Assembly: GCA_964412015.1 (NCBI GenBank)
Contig: CAYPMO010000012.1
Coordinates: 1 to 64,000 of the forward strand
Source: SZUA-318 sp964412015
GTDB lineage: Bacteria > Gemmatimonadota > Gemmatimonadetes > Longimicrobiales > Gaopeijiaceae
Reading direction: 5' to 3'
DNA: 64,000 nucleotides
Shown here: positions 50,559-59,753 of the stretch, in pieces
Layout: each line of letters starts with the position of its first letter
How positions within the stretch are numbered: position 1 is the stretch's first letter
The notes under the pieces: generated by a model
Told to the model about the DNA's origin: nothing
The model's database searches: none
What the model saw: only the letters and a program-made list of their open reading frames with translations
Program-made: the position numbers and the translations under genes

Positions 50559-51494
50559 CTAGGAGGCGGGCCGCCGCGCGAGCGCGAAGAGCGCGTTGGA
50601 CCCGTGGTTGGCCCCGCCGGTCACGACCGCCTCGAGACGCCCCGCGCGGTCCAGGACGCTCCGGAGCAGCCGCTGGCCCAGCCCCTCCCACCAGCGCGGG
50701 GCGATCTCCCTCCACGCGGTCTCGCGGGCCGCGATCCGCGTGTGGACCGGCCGCGGCCATCCGCGGCGGACGGTCTCGAAGCCGGCCTTCTCGACGAGCG
50801 CGCCGAGTGTCCGGGGCGTGAAGTGCGCCACGCGCTCGGACGGGGAGAACGCCTGGCCGCGGCCGAACGAGAGGCCCCGGCGCTCGAGGGCCAGCCGCAG
50901 CAGGAAATACTCGGCGTTCGGGACCTTCACGAACAGGATGCCGCCCGGCACCAGCGCGGCTCGGACCTTGGCCAGGGCCTCCAGCGGCGCGGGGACGTAC
51001 TCGAGCGCGTCGGTGAACGTCGCCGCGTCGAATGAGCGGTCCTCCAGCGCCACGTCCTCGATGCGACCCGGGAGGACGCGGACCCCGTTCTCCCGCTCGG
51101 CGAACGCGGCCATCGCCGGATGGGGCTCGATCCCGGTCACGTCGAAGCCGGCCGCGCGGGCCTCCCGGGCGAAGAACCCGTGCGCGCATCCCACGTCGAG
51201 GAGCCTGCGCCCCGGGACGTGCGGGGTCAGGATGCGCAGGTACTCCCGGAAGTTGTCGCGCCGGTAGTGGACCCGCTCGCCCGTGAGCACCGGCGCGTAC
51301 GCGCTCCGGAGCTCCTCCATCTCGGCGGGACCCAGCACCGCTTGGGGGCTCGGGTGCCGGCGCGGCGTGTAGATCATGCCGCACGTGCGGCACCGGCCCA
51401 CCACGACGCCGTCGGGGAACGTCTTCAGCTCGTCGGTGCCGTCGCACCCGCACAGGGGGCAGGAGAGGCCGAGGGGCTCGAGGCGCCGCGTCAT
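50559..51494 (-). CDS. Zinc-ribbon class I SAM-dependent methyltransferase
   Basis: The 311-residue product has an N-terminal zinc ribbon with CPLCG (about 12-16) and CRTCG (about 35-39), and the methyltransferase core: LLDVGCAHGFFAREA (motif I), VTGIEPHP (acidic Glu), FDAATFTDALEYVPAPLEALAKVRAALVPGGILFVKVPN. It shares the layout of the gene at 41256. The ATG at 51494 is preferred; a TTG three codons earlier is also possible. It faces away from asnB, sharing a 56-base gap. Confidence 0.87.
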   Translation of the reverse strand: MTRRLEPLGLSCPLCGCDGTDELKTFPDGVVVGRCRTCGMIYTPRRHPSPQAVLGPAEMEELRSAYAPVLTGERVHYRRDNFREYLRILTPHVPGRRLLDVGCAHGFFAREARAAGFDVTGIEPHPAMAAFAERENGVRVLPGRIEDVALEDRSFDAATFTDALEYVPAPLEALAKVRAALVPGGILFVKVPNAEYFLLRLALERRGLSFGRGQAFSPSERVAHFTPRTLGALVEKAGFETVRRGWPRPVHTRIAARETAWREIAPRWWEGLGQRLLRSVLDRAGRLEAVVTGGANHGSNALFALARRPAS

Positions 51495-51550
51495 GCGGCA
51501 CAAGATGGTAGATTCGGGCCCATGGCACGACCCCCGGGAGCTTCCTGAGC

Positions 51551-53461
51551 GTGTGCGGCATCGCCGGCATCGTGCGGCTCACGCCCCACGGTCCTCCGCC
51601 CACGCGCGAGGAGGCCCTGGCGATGGCCCGGAGCCTCCGGCACCGGGGACCCGACGGCCAATCCGCGTGGGTCTCGCCCTCCGGAGCGTGCGCGCTCGGG
51701 CACGCCCGCCTCAAGGTCATCGACCTCGTGACCGGCGACCAGCCCATGGGCAACGAGGACGGGTCCGTGCAGGTCGTCTTCAACGGCGAGATCTACAACT
51801 TCGTCGCGCTGCGCGGCCGGCTGGAGGCGCGGGGCCACCGGTTCCGGACGCGGAGCGACACCGAGGTGCTGGCGCACGGGTGGGAGGAGTGGGGCGACAC
51901 GTTGCCCGAGCACCTGGACGGGATGTTCGCGTTCGCGGTCTGGGACGAGGGGCGGGCCCGCCTGTTCCTGGCCCGCGACCGCGCAGGGAAGAAGCCGCTC
52001 TACCTCGCGCGGGCGGGCGGACGGCTGGCCTTCGCCTCCGAGATCAAAGCGCTCCTGGCCCTGGACGGCGCGCCGTTCGAGGTCCGCGAGGAGGCCGTCC
52101 CCTCCTACCTCGCGTACGGCTACGTGCCCGGCACGGAGACGTTCTACCGCGGGATCGAGAAGCTGCCGCCCGCGACGTGCCTCACGCTCGAGGGCGACCG
52201 CGAGGCCCGCCGGACGTACTGGGCGCTGGACTGGCGCCCGGCATCGCCCGACGCGGCCGGGACCGGCGGGACCTCGCGGGCCGGGGACAGTGCGACCGCC
52301 CCGGCCGAGCGCGTGCGCGCGCTGCTGGGCGACGCCGTCGAGCGCCGGCTCGTCGCCGACGTGCCGCTGGGCGCGTTCCTGTCCGGAGGGATCGATTCCA
52401 CGATCGTCGTGGGCCTGATGCGCGAGTGCGTGGAGGGACCGCTGCACACGTTCTCGCTCGGGTTCGCCGACGATCCCACGTACGACGAGACGTCGTTCGC
52501 CCGGATGGCGGCGCACCGGTTCGGCACCGATCACACCGAGTTCACGGTCGAGGCGCAGTCCGTGGAGCTCGTGGACGAGCTGGTCGAGGCGTACGACGAG
52601 CCGTTCGGGGACTCCTCGGCGATCCCGACGCACATCGTGTCGCGGCTGACCCGCGAGCACGTGACCGTCGCGCTCACGGGGGACGGGGGCGACGAGATGT
52701 TCTGCGGCTACCCCCGGTTCGTCGGCATGGCCGTGGCGGAGAGGATGGGCCGCTGGCCGGCGGCGGTGGGGGACGCGATCGGGCGCAGGCTCCCGCACCA
52801 TCCCGACTTCCGCCACCCCATGCGCCGGTTCCAGCGCTTCTTCGCCGCCGCGGCGCTGCCTGCCGAGGAGCGCATGCTCCGCTGGATCGGGTATCTGCCC
52901 GAGGTCGAGCGCTACCTGCGTCCGGACCTCGCGGCACGCGTGGATCGCGCCCGGCTGACCGAGTCCTTTCGCGCGCCGTGGGAACGACTCGCGGGCGCGA
53001 GCCCGCTCACGCGGGCGATGGGGCTCAACTTCGAGACCTATCTGCCCGAGGATCTGCTCGTGAAGGCCGATCGCTGCTCGATGGCGCACGGGCTCGAGCT
53101 CCGCTCCCCGTTCCTGGATACGGCGCTCATGGAGTTCGCCACGGGCCTCCCGGACCGGGTCCGGAGGCGCGGCGGCACGCTCAAGTGGCTCCTCCGGCAC
53201 GCCTTCGCGGACCTGCTCCCTCCCGGGATCGCGAAGCGGGGCAAGTGGGGGTTCGGCGTGCCGCTCCCCACGTGGTTCCGCACCCACTGGAGGTCGCTCT
53301 TCGAGGCCCGCGTGCTGGCGGCGGACGCGCGGCTGTGGGCCTGGCTCCGGCGGGAGCCCGTGGAGGCGCTCTGGCGTGAGCACCTGGGCGGGGGCGCGGA
53401 CCACGGGCACGCGCTCTGGGCGCTGCTCACGCTCGAGACGTGGCTGAGGCGGAGGGCGTAG
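51551..53461 (+). CDS. asnB: Asparagine synthetase (glutamine-hydrolysing) family amidotransferase
   Basis: AsnB-type enzymes use glutamine-derived ammonia and ATP to amidate a carboxylate; in polysaccharide loci a sugar or other acid is often the likely substrate. The 636-residue protein begins GTG-TGC, giving Cys2 as the amidotransferase nucleophile in MCGIAGIV; RHRGPDG, FNGEIYN and SDTEVL complete the glutaminase domain (1-about 215). The synthetase domain has the PP-loop FLSGGIDST (about 277-285), SLGFADDPTYDE and LTGDGGDEMFCGYPR. Its last 35 bases overlap the convergent epimerase gene. Confidence 0.92.
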   Translation: MCGIAGIVRLTPHGPPPTREEALAMARSLRHRGPDGQSAWVSPSGACALGHARLKVIDLVTGDQPMGNEDGSVQVVFNGEIYNFVALRGRLEARGHRFRTRSDTEVLAHGWEEWGDTLPEHLDGMFAFAVWDEGRARLFLARDRAGKKPLYLARAGGRLAFASEIKALLALDGAPFEVREEAVPSYLAYGYVPGTETFYRGIEKLPPATCLTLEGDREARRTYWALDWRPASPDAAGTGGTSRAGDSATAPAERVRALLGDAVERRLVADVPLGAFLSGGIDSTIVVGLMRECVEGPLHTFSLGFADDPTYDETSFARMAAHRFGTDHTEFTVEAQSVELVDELVEAYDEPFGDSSAIPTHIVSRLTREHVTVALTGDGGDEMFCGYPRFVGMAVAERMGRWPAAVGDAIGRRLPHHPDFRHPMRRFQRFFAAAALPAEERMLRWIGYLPEVERYLRPDLAARVDRARLTESFRAPWERLAGASPLTRAMGLNFETYLPEDLLVKADRCSMAHGLELRSPFLDTALMEFATGLPDRVRRRGGTLKWLLRHAFADLLPPGIAKRGKWGFGVPLPTWFRTHWRSLFEARVLAADARLWAWLRREPVEALWREHLGGGADHGHALWALLTLETWLRRRA

Positions 53462-54407
53462 GGCGGTCGAGCCACTCCACGAACCGCTTGATCCCGTCGC
53501 GGAGCGGTGTCCGCGGCTCGTAGCCCAGGAGCGCGCGCGCCCTGGAGACGTCGGCCCAGGTCCGCTCGACGTCGCCGGGCTGGGGCGGCAGCTCCTCGAT
53601 CCGGGGCTCCACGCCCAGCTCCTCGCCGAGCAGACGGATCAGCTCGGAGAGCGTCACGGGCCGGTCGCTCCCGAGGTTCACCACCTCGAAGAGCCCCGTG
53701 CGCGACCGGGTGAGCGCGAGGGCCGCCAGGAGCCCCGGGATCAGGTCGTCCACGAACGTGTAGTCCCGCGCCGTGGAGCCGTCGCCGAACCGCGGGATCG
53801 GCCGTCCCTCCCGCATCAGGCGCGCGAACTTGTGGATGGCCAGGTCCGGCCGCTGGCGGGGGCCGTAGACCGTGAACAGCCGGGCCGCGACGACCGACAC
53901 GCCCGTGAGGTTGTGCGCCGTGCGGCAGAGCATCTCCCCCGCGACCTTCGTGGCGGCGTACGGCGAGATGGGGTCGTACACCATCGCCGACTCGGAGAAC
54001 GGCACGGTCGGGCAGTTCCCGTAGATCGAGGACGACGACGCGAACACCACGGCGCCGATGCCCCGCTCCTCCACGAACTCGAGCATCCGGGCGGTGCCCA
54101 CCACGTTGACGTCCGCGTAGAGCACCGGCTCCTCGATGGACGGCCGCACGCCCGCGCGCGCCGCCAGGTGGACCACCGCGTCCACGCCGTCCGGCGCCGC
54201 GCGCCACGCCTCCGCGTCCCGGATGTCGCCCCGGATCTCCCGGAAGCGTCCCGAGGCGCGCAATCCCGAGAGGTTGCGCTCCTTGAACGCCGGGTCGTAG
54301 AACGGATCGAAGCTGTCCAGGCAGATCACGGTCTCTCCGGCGGCCACGAGGGCCTCGGACAGGTGGGACCCGATGAAGCCGGCGGCTCCGGTGACGAGGA
54401 CGCTCAT
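53427..54407 (-). CDS. NAD-dependent sugar epimerase, UDP-glucuronate 4-epimerase-like
   Basis: An extended short-chain dehydrogenase that interconverts UDP-sugars. The 326-residue product has GAAGFIG (7-13) for NAD binding, LDSFDPFYDPAFKERNL typical of UDP-glucuronate epimerases, ASSSSIYGN (catalytic Ser) and Tyr150-x3-Lys154 (PYAATK). Downstream RLFTVYGPRQRPDLAIHKF fits UDP-sugar epimerases. Start ATG 54407 excludes 35 preceding codons without similarity. It converges on asnB. Confidence 0.88.
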   Translation of the reverse strand: MSVLVTGAAGFIGSHLSEALVAAGETVICLDSFDPFYDPAFKERNLSGLRASGRFREIRGDIRDAEAWRAAPDGVDAVVHLAARAGVRPSIEEPVLYADVNVVGTARMLEFVEERGIGAVVFASSSSIYGNCPTVPFSESAMVYDPISPYAATKVAGEMLCRTAHNLTGVSVVAARLFTVYGPRQRPDLAIHKFARLMREGRPIPRFGDGSTARDYTFVDDLIPGLLAALALTRSRTGLFEVVNLGSDRPVTLSELIRLLGEELGVEPRIEELPPQPGDVERTWADVSRARALLGYEPRTPLRDGIKRFVEWLDRPTPSASATSRA

Positions 54408-54549
54408 GAGGGTTCCGTGTCGGGGGTGCAGAAATGGCGCGCCCGAGCCGCCCGGTGTCAACTCCGCCGCCACCTGTTGCGGCAAACGCCCGGCGGCTGC
54501 ACCGTTGTCCACCGACGAGGCTCACTTTCCACGCGCGCACCCCCCCCCG

Positions 54550-55653
54550 ATGACCCGCTCCCGCCTGTTGTTCGTCCTCGACTCTCTCGAGGAGAACGAG
54601 GTCGGGGACCAGGTGGCCACGCTCCTCGGCCGGCTGCCGCGCTCCCGGTTCGACCCGCGCGTCGTGGCCCTGGGACCCCGCGGCTCGCTGGGCTCGCGGC
54701 TCCGGGACATGACGATCACCGTGCATCGCCTGGATCTCTCCGGTGCGACCGGGGTGCTGCTCGCGGTGCCCCGCCTCCGCCGCCTGCTCCACGGGCTCCG
54801 CGCGGATATCCTGCACACGTTCCAGCCGTGGTCGGGCACGGTGGCCCAGCTCGCGGCGCCGCGGGGCGCCCGGGTGTACCGGTGGGTCCGGGGGTTCCCG
54901 CCCGCGGCCCGGGGCCTCGAGGAGCGCCTCCGGGCCTGGATGGAACGCCGCGCGGCGTCGCGCGCGGGCCGACGCGTCGTGGTGTCGGATCCCGACGCGG
55001 TCGCCCTGGTGATGGAGCACTTCCGCGTGGACGACGTGACGGTCGTGCCCGAGTGCGTGGACCTCGGCCTCGTGCGGGAGCGCATCCTCCACGTACGGAG
55101 CCCCGAGGCCCGCATCCACCTGGGGATGTCCGAGGGGCAGAGGGCCGTGGTCTGCTTCTCCGACTTCCGGGACGGCCCCCGGATGTCGCAGCTCCTCGAT
55201 GGGTTCGCGACCGCGCGCACCGAGCTTCCGCGGCTCCGGCTCTTTCTCTGCGGCCGCGGGCCCGAAGAGGGGCTCGTCCGGTGGCGGGCGGAGAGCCTCC
55301 ACCTGGAGGACTCCGTGGTCTTCCTGGGCACCTCCACGCTTCGGGAGACCGTCCTGCGCGCGGCCGAGGTCGTGGTGGATGCAGGCGTGTGGCCGGGTTG
55401 GTGCCGTGGGGCGGTGGAAGCGATGGCGCTCGGGCTTCCCGTGCTCCGGTGGGTGGACGACGCCGACGTACCGGAGAGCCGGCGTTATGCGTCCGTGACG
55501 ACGGGCCCCCCGGCCCGCTTCGCGCGCGACGTGCTGGCGCTCGTGGAAGACGACGCCCTCCGGACCGAGGTGGCGCGGAGGTGCGCCGTGGCCGCGCAGG
55601 CCTACGACGTCGCGACCGTGGCCGACCGCTGGACGGAGCTGTACGCCTCGTGA
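54550..55653 (+). CDS. Glycosyltransferase, GT4-like (diverged active site)
   Basis: A 367-residue GT-B protein starting at ATG 54550. It has LLFVLDSLEENEVGDQVATLLGRL, DILHTFQPWSGTVAQLAA and AVVCFSDFRDGPRMSQLLDGF (donor domain). In the C-terminal motif the first glutamate of E(x7)E is replaced: VWPGWCRGAVEAMALGLPVLRW has Pro where the first Glu is expected. It may bind donors differently or be inactive. The stop overlaps the next start. Confidence 0.8.
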   Translation: MTRSRLLFVLDSLEENEVGDQVATLLGRLPRSRFDPRVVALGPRGSLGSRLRDMTITVHRLDLSGATGVLLAVPRLRRLLHGLRADILHTFQPWSGTVAQLAAPRGARVYRWVRGFPPAARGLEERLRAWMERRAASRAGRRVVVSDPDAVALVMEHFRVDDVTVVPECVDLGLVRERILHVRSPEARIHLGMSEGQRAVVCFSDFRDGPRMSQLLDGFATARTELPRLRLFLCGRGPEEGLVRWRAESLHLEDSVVFLGTSTLRETVLRAAEVVVDAGVWPGWCRGAVEAMALGLPVLRWVDDADVPESRRYASVTTGPPARFARDVLALVEDDALRTEVARRCAVAAQAYDVATVADRWTELYAS

Positions 55654-56639
55654 CCGCCGGGGGCGACGGGGCCCGCGTCCTCGTGACCGGCGGCGCCGGG
55701 TTCATCGGCTCGCACCTGGTCGAGCGCCTCCTCGAGCGGGGCGACGAGGTCTGGGTCGTGGACGACCTGTCCACCGGATCCCTGGCGAACCTCGACGTGG
55801 TGCGCCACCACCCGCGGCTCCACGTGACCGTGGACTCGATCATGAACTGGCCCATGATGGACGAGACCGTCGCGAAGGTGGACCAGGTCGTGCACCTGGC
55901 GGCGGCGGTGGGGGTCCGGAAGGTCATCGAGAAGCCCGTCGAGACGATCACCACGAACGTGCGCGGAACGGAGATCGTCCTCGACTGCTGCGACCGGCAC
56001 GGCACGCCGCTCCTGATCGCGTCCACGTCGGAGATCTACGGCAAGGCCGGGGAGAAGCTCCGCGAGGACAACGACCGGGTCATGGGGAGCACGACGCACC
56101 GCCGGTGGGCGTACGCGTGCACCAAGGCGCTCGACGAGTTCCTGGCGCTCGCCTATCACCACGAGAGGGGGCTTCCGGTGATCCTGGGCCGGTTCTTCAA
56201 CACGGTGGGCCCGCGCCAGACCGGCCAGTGGGGGATGGTGCTCCCGAACTTCGTGGGGGAGGCGCTCCGCGGCGCGCCCATCAAGGTGTTCGGCGACGGC
56301 CGGCAACGGCGCTGCTTCTGCCTCGTCCACGATACGGTGCGCGCGGTGATCGGCCTCCTGGGATGCGAGCGGGCGTGGGGGCATCCCTTCAACATCGGGT
56401 CCGAGCAGGAGATCACGATGCTGGACCTCGCCCGCCGCGTGAAGGAGCGCACCCACTCCACGTCTCCGATCGAGATGGTCCCCTACCACGTGGCGTACGG
56501 CGAGGGCTTCGAGGACATGGAGCGGCGCCAGCCCGACACCACGAAGATCCGGGAGCTCATCGGCTGGCGGGCCGAGCACCCGCTGGACGAGATCATCGAC
56601 GTCACCGCCGACTACATGCGCGCCACCGGAAGGGTGTGA
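55650..56639 (+). CDS. NAD-dependent epimerase/dehydratase (UDP-glucuronate decarboxylase-like)
   Basis: An extended SDR acting on a nucleotide sugar. The 329-residue product has GGAGFIG (14-20), VDDLSTGSLANL, ASTSEIYGK and Tyr155-x3-Lys159 (AYACTK), then GRFFNTVGPRQTGQWGMVLPNFV and FGDGRQRRCFCLVHDTVRAV. The overall pattern is nearest to UDP-glucuronate decarboxylases or GDP-sugar dehydratases, but the product cannot be fixed from sequence. The start is GTG 55650; the stop overlaps the following ATG. Confidence 0.85.
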   Translation: MTAGGDGARVLVTGGAGFIGSHLVERLLERGDEVWVVDDLSTGSLANLDVVRHHPRLHVTVDSIMNWPMMDETVAKVDQVVHLAAAVGVRKVIEKPVETITTNVRGTEIVLDCCDRHGTPLLIASTSEIYGKAGEKLREDNDRVMGSTTHRRWAYACTKALDEFLALAYHHERGLPVILGRFFNTVGPRQTGQWGMVLPNFVGEALRGAPIKVFGDGRQRRCFCLVHDTVRAVIGLLGCERAWGHPFNIGSEQEITMLDLARRVKERTHSTSPIEMVPYHVAYGEGFEDMERRQPDTTKIRELIGWRAEHPLDEIIDVTADYMRATGRV

Positions 56640-57826
56640 TGGAGGAGCGGGGCACGCAGCGCGCCGCGGCGCCGACGCCCACCCTCGTCCACCGGGTCAT
56701 CGCGCGCCTGAACGTGGGCGGGCCGGCCATGCACGTCGTCAACGTCAGCCGCGCGCTGGACGAGGGGCCGTGGCGCACCCGCCTGATCGCCGGATCCGTG
56801 CCCGCGAGCGAGGGCGACATGGGCTACTACGCGGCCGAGCGCGGCGTGGACGTGACGCCCCTTCCCCGGATGTCGCGCGAGATCCGCGCCGTGGACGACC
56901 TGCGCGCCCTGGTGGCGCTCTGGCGCCTGTTCCGGCGGGAGCGGCCCGCCGTGGTGCACACGCACACGGCCAAGGCGGGCACGCTCGGACGCCTGGCCGC
57001 GATCCTGGCGGGCGTGCCCGTGCGGGTCCACACGTTCCACGGCCACGTGCTCGGCGGCGGCTACTTCCCGCCCTGGAAGACGCGCCTGTTTCTGGAGATC
57101 GAGCGCCAGCTCGCGCGCGGAACCGACCGGCTCGTCGTGCTCACCCGGCGCCAGGAGCGCGAGATGGCCGGGGAGCTCCGAATCGCCGCGCCCGAGAAGT
57201 TCGCCGTGATCCCGCTCGGGCTCGAGCTCGATCGCTTCGGCGGGCTGGACCGGAGCCCGGAGGCCCGACGGCGGGCGCGCACCGCCGTAGGGATCCCCGA
57301 GGGCGTGCTCGCCGTCGGGATCGTCGGGAGGCTCGTGCCGATCAAGAACCACGAGCTGTTCCTCCAGGCGATCGCGGCGGGGCCGGGCCTCCTCGGCGTC
57401 GTGGTCGGCTCCGGGGAGCGCGAGCCCGAGCTGAAGGCGCTCGCGGCGCGCCTGGGCGTGGGGGACCGCGTCCTCTGGCTCGGATGGCGGCGGGATCTCC
57501 CCGAGATCTACACGGCGCTCGACACGCTCGCGCTCACCTCCCACGACGAGGGCACGCCCGTGGCGGTCCTGGAGGCGCTCGCCTCGGGCCTCCCGGTCGT
57601 GGTGCGGGACGTCGGAGGGGTGGGGGAGGTCCTGGAGGAGGTCGGCGCCGCCGCGCCGGTGCCGCGCGAGGCCGGTCCGGACGCGTGGGCCCGCGCGCTC
57701 GCCGCGGCGGCGCGGGGCGGGGAGCTGGCGGAGGGGACGCGTGAGGCCGTGGTCGCGCGGTACTCGGTGGCGCGGCTCGCCCGGGACCTGGCCGCGCTCT
57801 ACACCCGGGAGCTCGGGCGCTCGTGA
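56639..57826 (+). CDS. Glycosyltransferase, GT4 family (N-acetylglucosaminyl/WcaJ-locus type)
   Basis: A 395-residue GT-B enzyme. Near the N-terminus, VHRVIARLNVGGPAMHVVNVSRAL is the acceptor-side loop; VVHTHTAKAGTLGRLAAILAGVPVRVHTFHGHVL is typical of EPS glycosyltransferases. VGIVGRLVPIKNHELFLQA begins the donor domain, and SHDEGTPVAVLEALASGLPVVVRDVGGV is the E(x7)E-type region. It overlaps rfbD by four bases. Confidence 0.91.
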   Translation: MEERGTQRAAAPTPTLVHRVIARLNVGGPAMHVVNVSRALDEGPWRTRLIAGSVPASEGDMGYYAAERGVDVTPLPRMSREIRAVDDLRALVALWRLFRRERPAVVHTHTAKAGTLGRLAAILAGVPVRVHTFHGHVLGGGYFPPWKTRLFLEIERQLARGTDRLVVLTRRQEREMAGELRIAAPEKFAVIPLGLELDRFGGLDRSPEARRRARTAVGIPEGVLAVGIVGRLVPIKNHELFLQAIAAGPGLLGVVVGSGEREPELKALAARLGVGDRVLWLGWRRDLPEIYTALDTLALTSHDEGTPVAVLEALASGLPVVVRDVGGVGEVLEEVGAAAPVPREAGPDAWARALAAAARGGELAEGTREAVVARYSVARLARDLAALYTRELGRS

Positions 57827-58683
57827 GGATCGTCGTGACGGGCGTCGGCGGCCTGCTCGGGCCGGAGGTCGCGGGGGCCGCGTTCGAGCGGGGCCACGAG
57901 GCGATCGGGCTGCGGCGCGTGGACCTGGACGTGACCGACGCGAAGGCCGTGCGCCGCGTGGTCCGGGCGCATCGCCCGGACGCCGTCGTCCATTGCGCCG
58001 CGGTCACCGCGGTGGACCGCGCGGAGGCCGAGCCCGAGCTGGCCCTGCGCGTGAACCGCGACGGCGCCGCGAACGTCGCCACCGCGTGCGCCTCCCTCGG
58101 CGCGGTGATGGTCTACGTGAGCACGGACTACGTGTTCGGCGGCCCGCGGGACCGGCCGTGGCGCCCCTACGAGCCCACGGTGCCGGACAACCACTACGGC
58201 CGCACGAAGCTGGAGGGGGAGCGCGCGGTCGCCGCGTCGGGGGCCGAGCACGTGAAGGTCCGCGTGAGCTGGCTCTTCGGCTCCGCCCGGCCGTCGTTCG
58301 TGGACGCCATGGTCCGGAAGGCGCGCGCCGGAGAGCCGCTCCGGCTGGTCCACGACCAGTTCAGCACGCCCACGTGGGCGGAGACGGCGGCCGGCGCCAT
58401 CGTCGAGCTCCTCGAGCGAGGCGGCCGCGGCATCTTCCACGTGACCGGGGGCGGCGGGGCCGCGTCGCGGCTGGACTTCGCCTCCGAGGCGCTCGCGATC
58501 CTGGGGATCCCCGCCTCGATCGAGGGTGTGCCCACGGGAACGTTCCACGAAGCCGCTCGGCGTCCTCCCTACACCGTGCTGGACGTCTCGGAGACCGAGA
58601 CGTTCCTGGGACGCTCGATGCCCGGGTGGAGAGAGGGGCTCCGGCGGTATCTCGAGTCCCGGGCCGAGGAGGCCGAGAGCTGA
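57823..58683 (+). CDS. rfbD: dTDP-4-dehydrorhamnose reductase
   Basis: RfbD performs the last step of dTDP-L-rhamnose synthesis. The 286-residue protein has the NAD(P) motif GVGGLLG (7-13), DLDVTD (35-40), STDYVFGG (100-107, with catalytic Thr101) and Tyr125-x3-Lys129 (HYGRTK). RVSWLFG and FSTPTWAETAA follow, both typical of the family. GTG 57823 overlaps the upstream stop. It is followed three bases later by rfbB; rfbA and rfbC are not in the window. Confidence 0.92.
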   Translation: MRIVVTGVGGLLGPEVAGAAFERGHEAIGLRRVDLDVTDAKAVRRVVRAHRPDAVVHCAAVTAVDRAEAEPELALRVNRDGAANVATACASLGAVMVYVSTDYVFGGPRDRPWRPYEPTVPDNHYGRTKLEGERAVAASGAEHVKVRVSWLFGSARPSFVDAMVRKARAGEPLRLVHDQFSTPTWAETAAGAIVELLERGGRGIFHVTGGGGAASRLDFASEALAILGIPASIEGVPTGTFHEAARRPPYTVLDVSETETFLGRSMPGWREGLRRYLESRAEEAES

Positions 58684-58686
58684 ACC

Positions 58687-59715
58687 ATGAAGGTCCTCGT
58701 CACGGGAGGCGCGGGGTTCATCGGTGTGAACCTGGTGCGGTGGCTCCTCGAGCACCGCCCGGACGCCCGGGTCGTGAACCTGGACGCGCTCACGTACGCG
58801 GGGAACCTCGAGAGCCTGAAGGACGTGGAGGCTCACCCCCGGTACACGTTCGTGCACGGGGACGTCTGCGATGCCGGCGTGGTGGCCGAGACGATGGAGG
58901 GAGCCGACCTCGTGCTCCACCTGGCCGCCGAGTCCCACGTGGACCGCTCGATCCTCTCGGACGCGCCGTTCGTGCGCACGAACGTCGTGGGCACGCAGAC
59001 GCTGCTGGCCGCGGCGCTCGCGCTCGGCGTTCGGCGCTTCGTGCAGGTCTCCACCGACGAGGTCTACGGCGAGCTCCCCTGGCGGGACCCCGCGGACGGC
59101 GATCCCGCCGCGCCCAAATTCACCGAGGACACGCCGCTCGCGCCGCGCTCGCCCTATTCGGCGACCAAGGCTGCCGCGGACCACCTGGCGCTCGCCTACC
59201 ACGCCACGCACGGCCTGGACGTCGTCGTCACCCGCTGCTCGAACAACTACGGGCCGTATCAGTTCCCCGAAAAGCTGATCCCGCTGATGATCACGCATGC
59301 GCTGGAGGACCGTCCGCTCCCGGTCTACGGGGATGGGCTGTACGTGCGGGACTGGATCCAGGTGGAGGATCACTGCCGGGGGATCGTGGCCGCCGCGGAG
59401 CGGGGCCGGCCGGGCCGGGTCTACAACTTCGGCGGCGACGCCGAGCGGACGAACCTGAGCGTGGTGAGGGAGGTGCTCCGGATCCTCGGCAAGCCCGAGT
59501 CGCTGATCGAGCGCGTGACGGACCGCAAGGGCCACGACCGCCGCTACGCGATCGAGTTCGGCCGCGCGGAGGCCGAGCTGGGATGGACGCCGTCGGTGAC
59601 ATTCGAGCGGGGCCTCGCGGATACGGTGCGCTGGTACCTCGAGAACGAGACGTGGTGGCGGCGCGTGATGAGCGGGGCGTACTGGGAGTATCACAGGGAG
59701 CAGTACGGGAATTAG
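58687..59715 (+). CDS. rfbB: dTDP-glucose 4,6-dehydratase
   Basis: RfbB converts dTDP-glucose to dTDP-4-keto-6-deoxyglucose, the second step towards dTDP-rhamnose and other deoxysugars. The 342-residue protein has GGAGFIG (7-13), DALTYAGN (33-40), LAAESHVDRSI, the signature TDE (123-125) in VSTDEVYG, and Tyr157-x3-Lys161 (PYSATK). CSNNYGPYQFPEKLIP and GDGLYVRDWIQVEDHC complete the family pattern. Confidence 0.95.
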   Translation: MKVLVTGGAGFIGVNLVRWLLEHRPDARVVNLDALTYAGNLESLKDVEAHPRYTFVHGDVCDAGVVAETMEGADLVLHLAAESHVDRSILSDAPFVRTNVVGTQTLLAAALALGVRRFVQVSTDEVYGELPWRDPADGDPAAPKFTEDTPLAPRSPYSATKAAADHLALAYHATHGLDVVVTRCSNNYGPYQFPEKLIPLMITHALEDRPLPVYGDGLYVRDWIQVEDHCRGIVAAAERGRPGRVYNFGGDAERTNLSVVREVLRILGKPESLIERVTDRKGHDRRYAIEFGRAEAELGWTPSVTFERGLADTVRWYLENETWWRRVMSGAYWEYHREQYGN

Positions 59716-59753
59716 CAGGTGATCTGAAACCGATCGCACCTCTGGAGTAGCCC

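Noticed and set aside
59717..59741. Possible terminator after rfbB
   Set aside because: Only five plus three base pairs with a bulge and no T-run; too weak to call.
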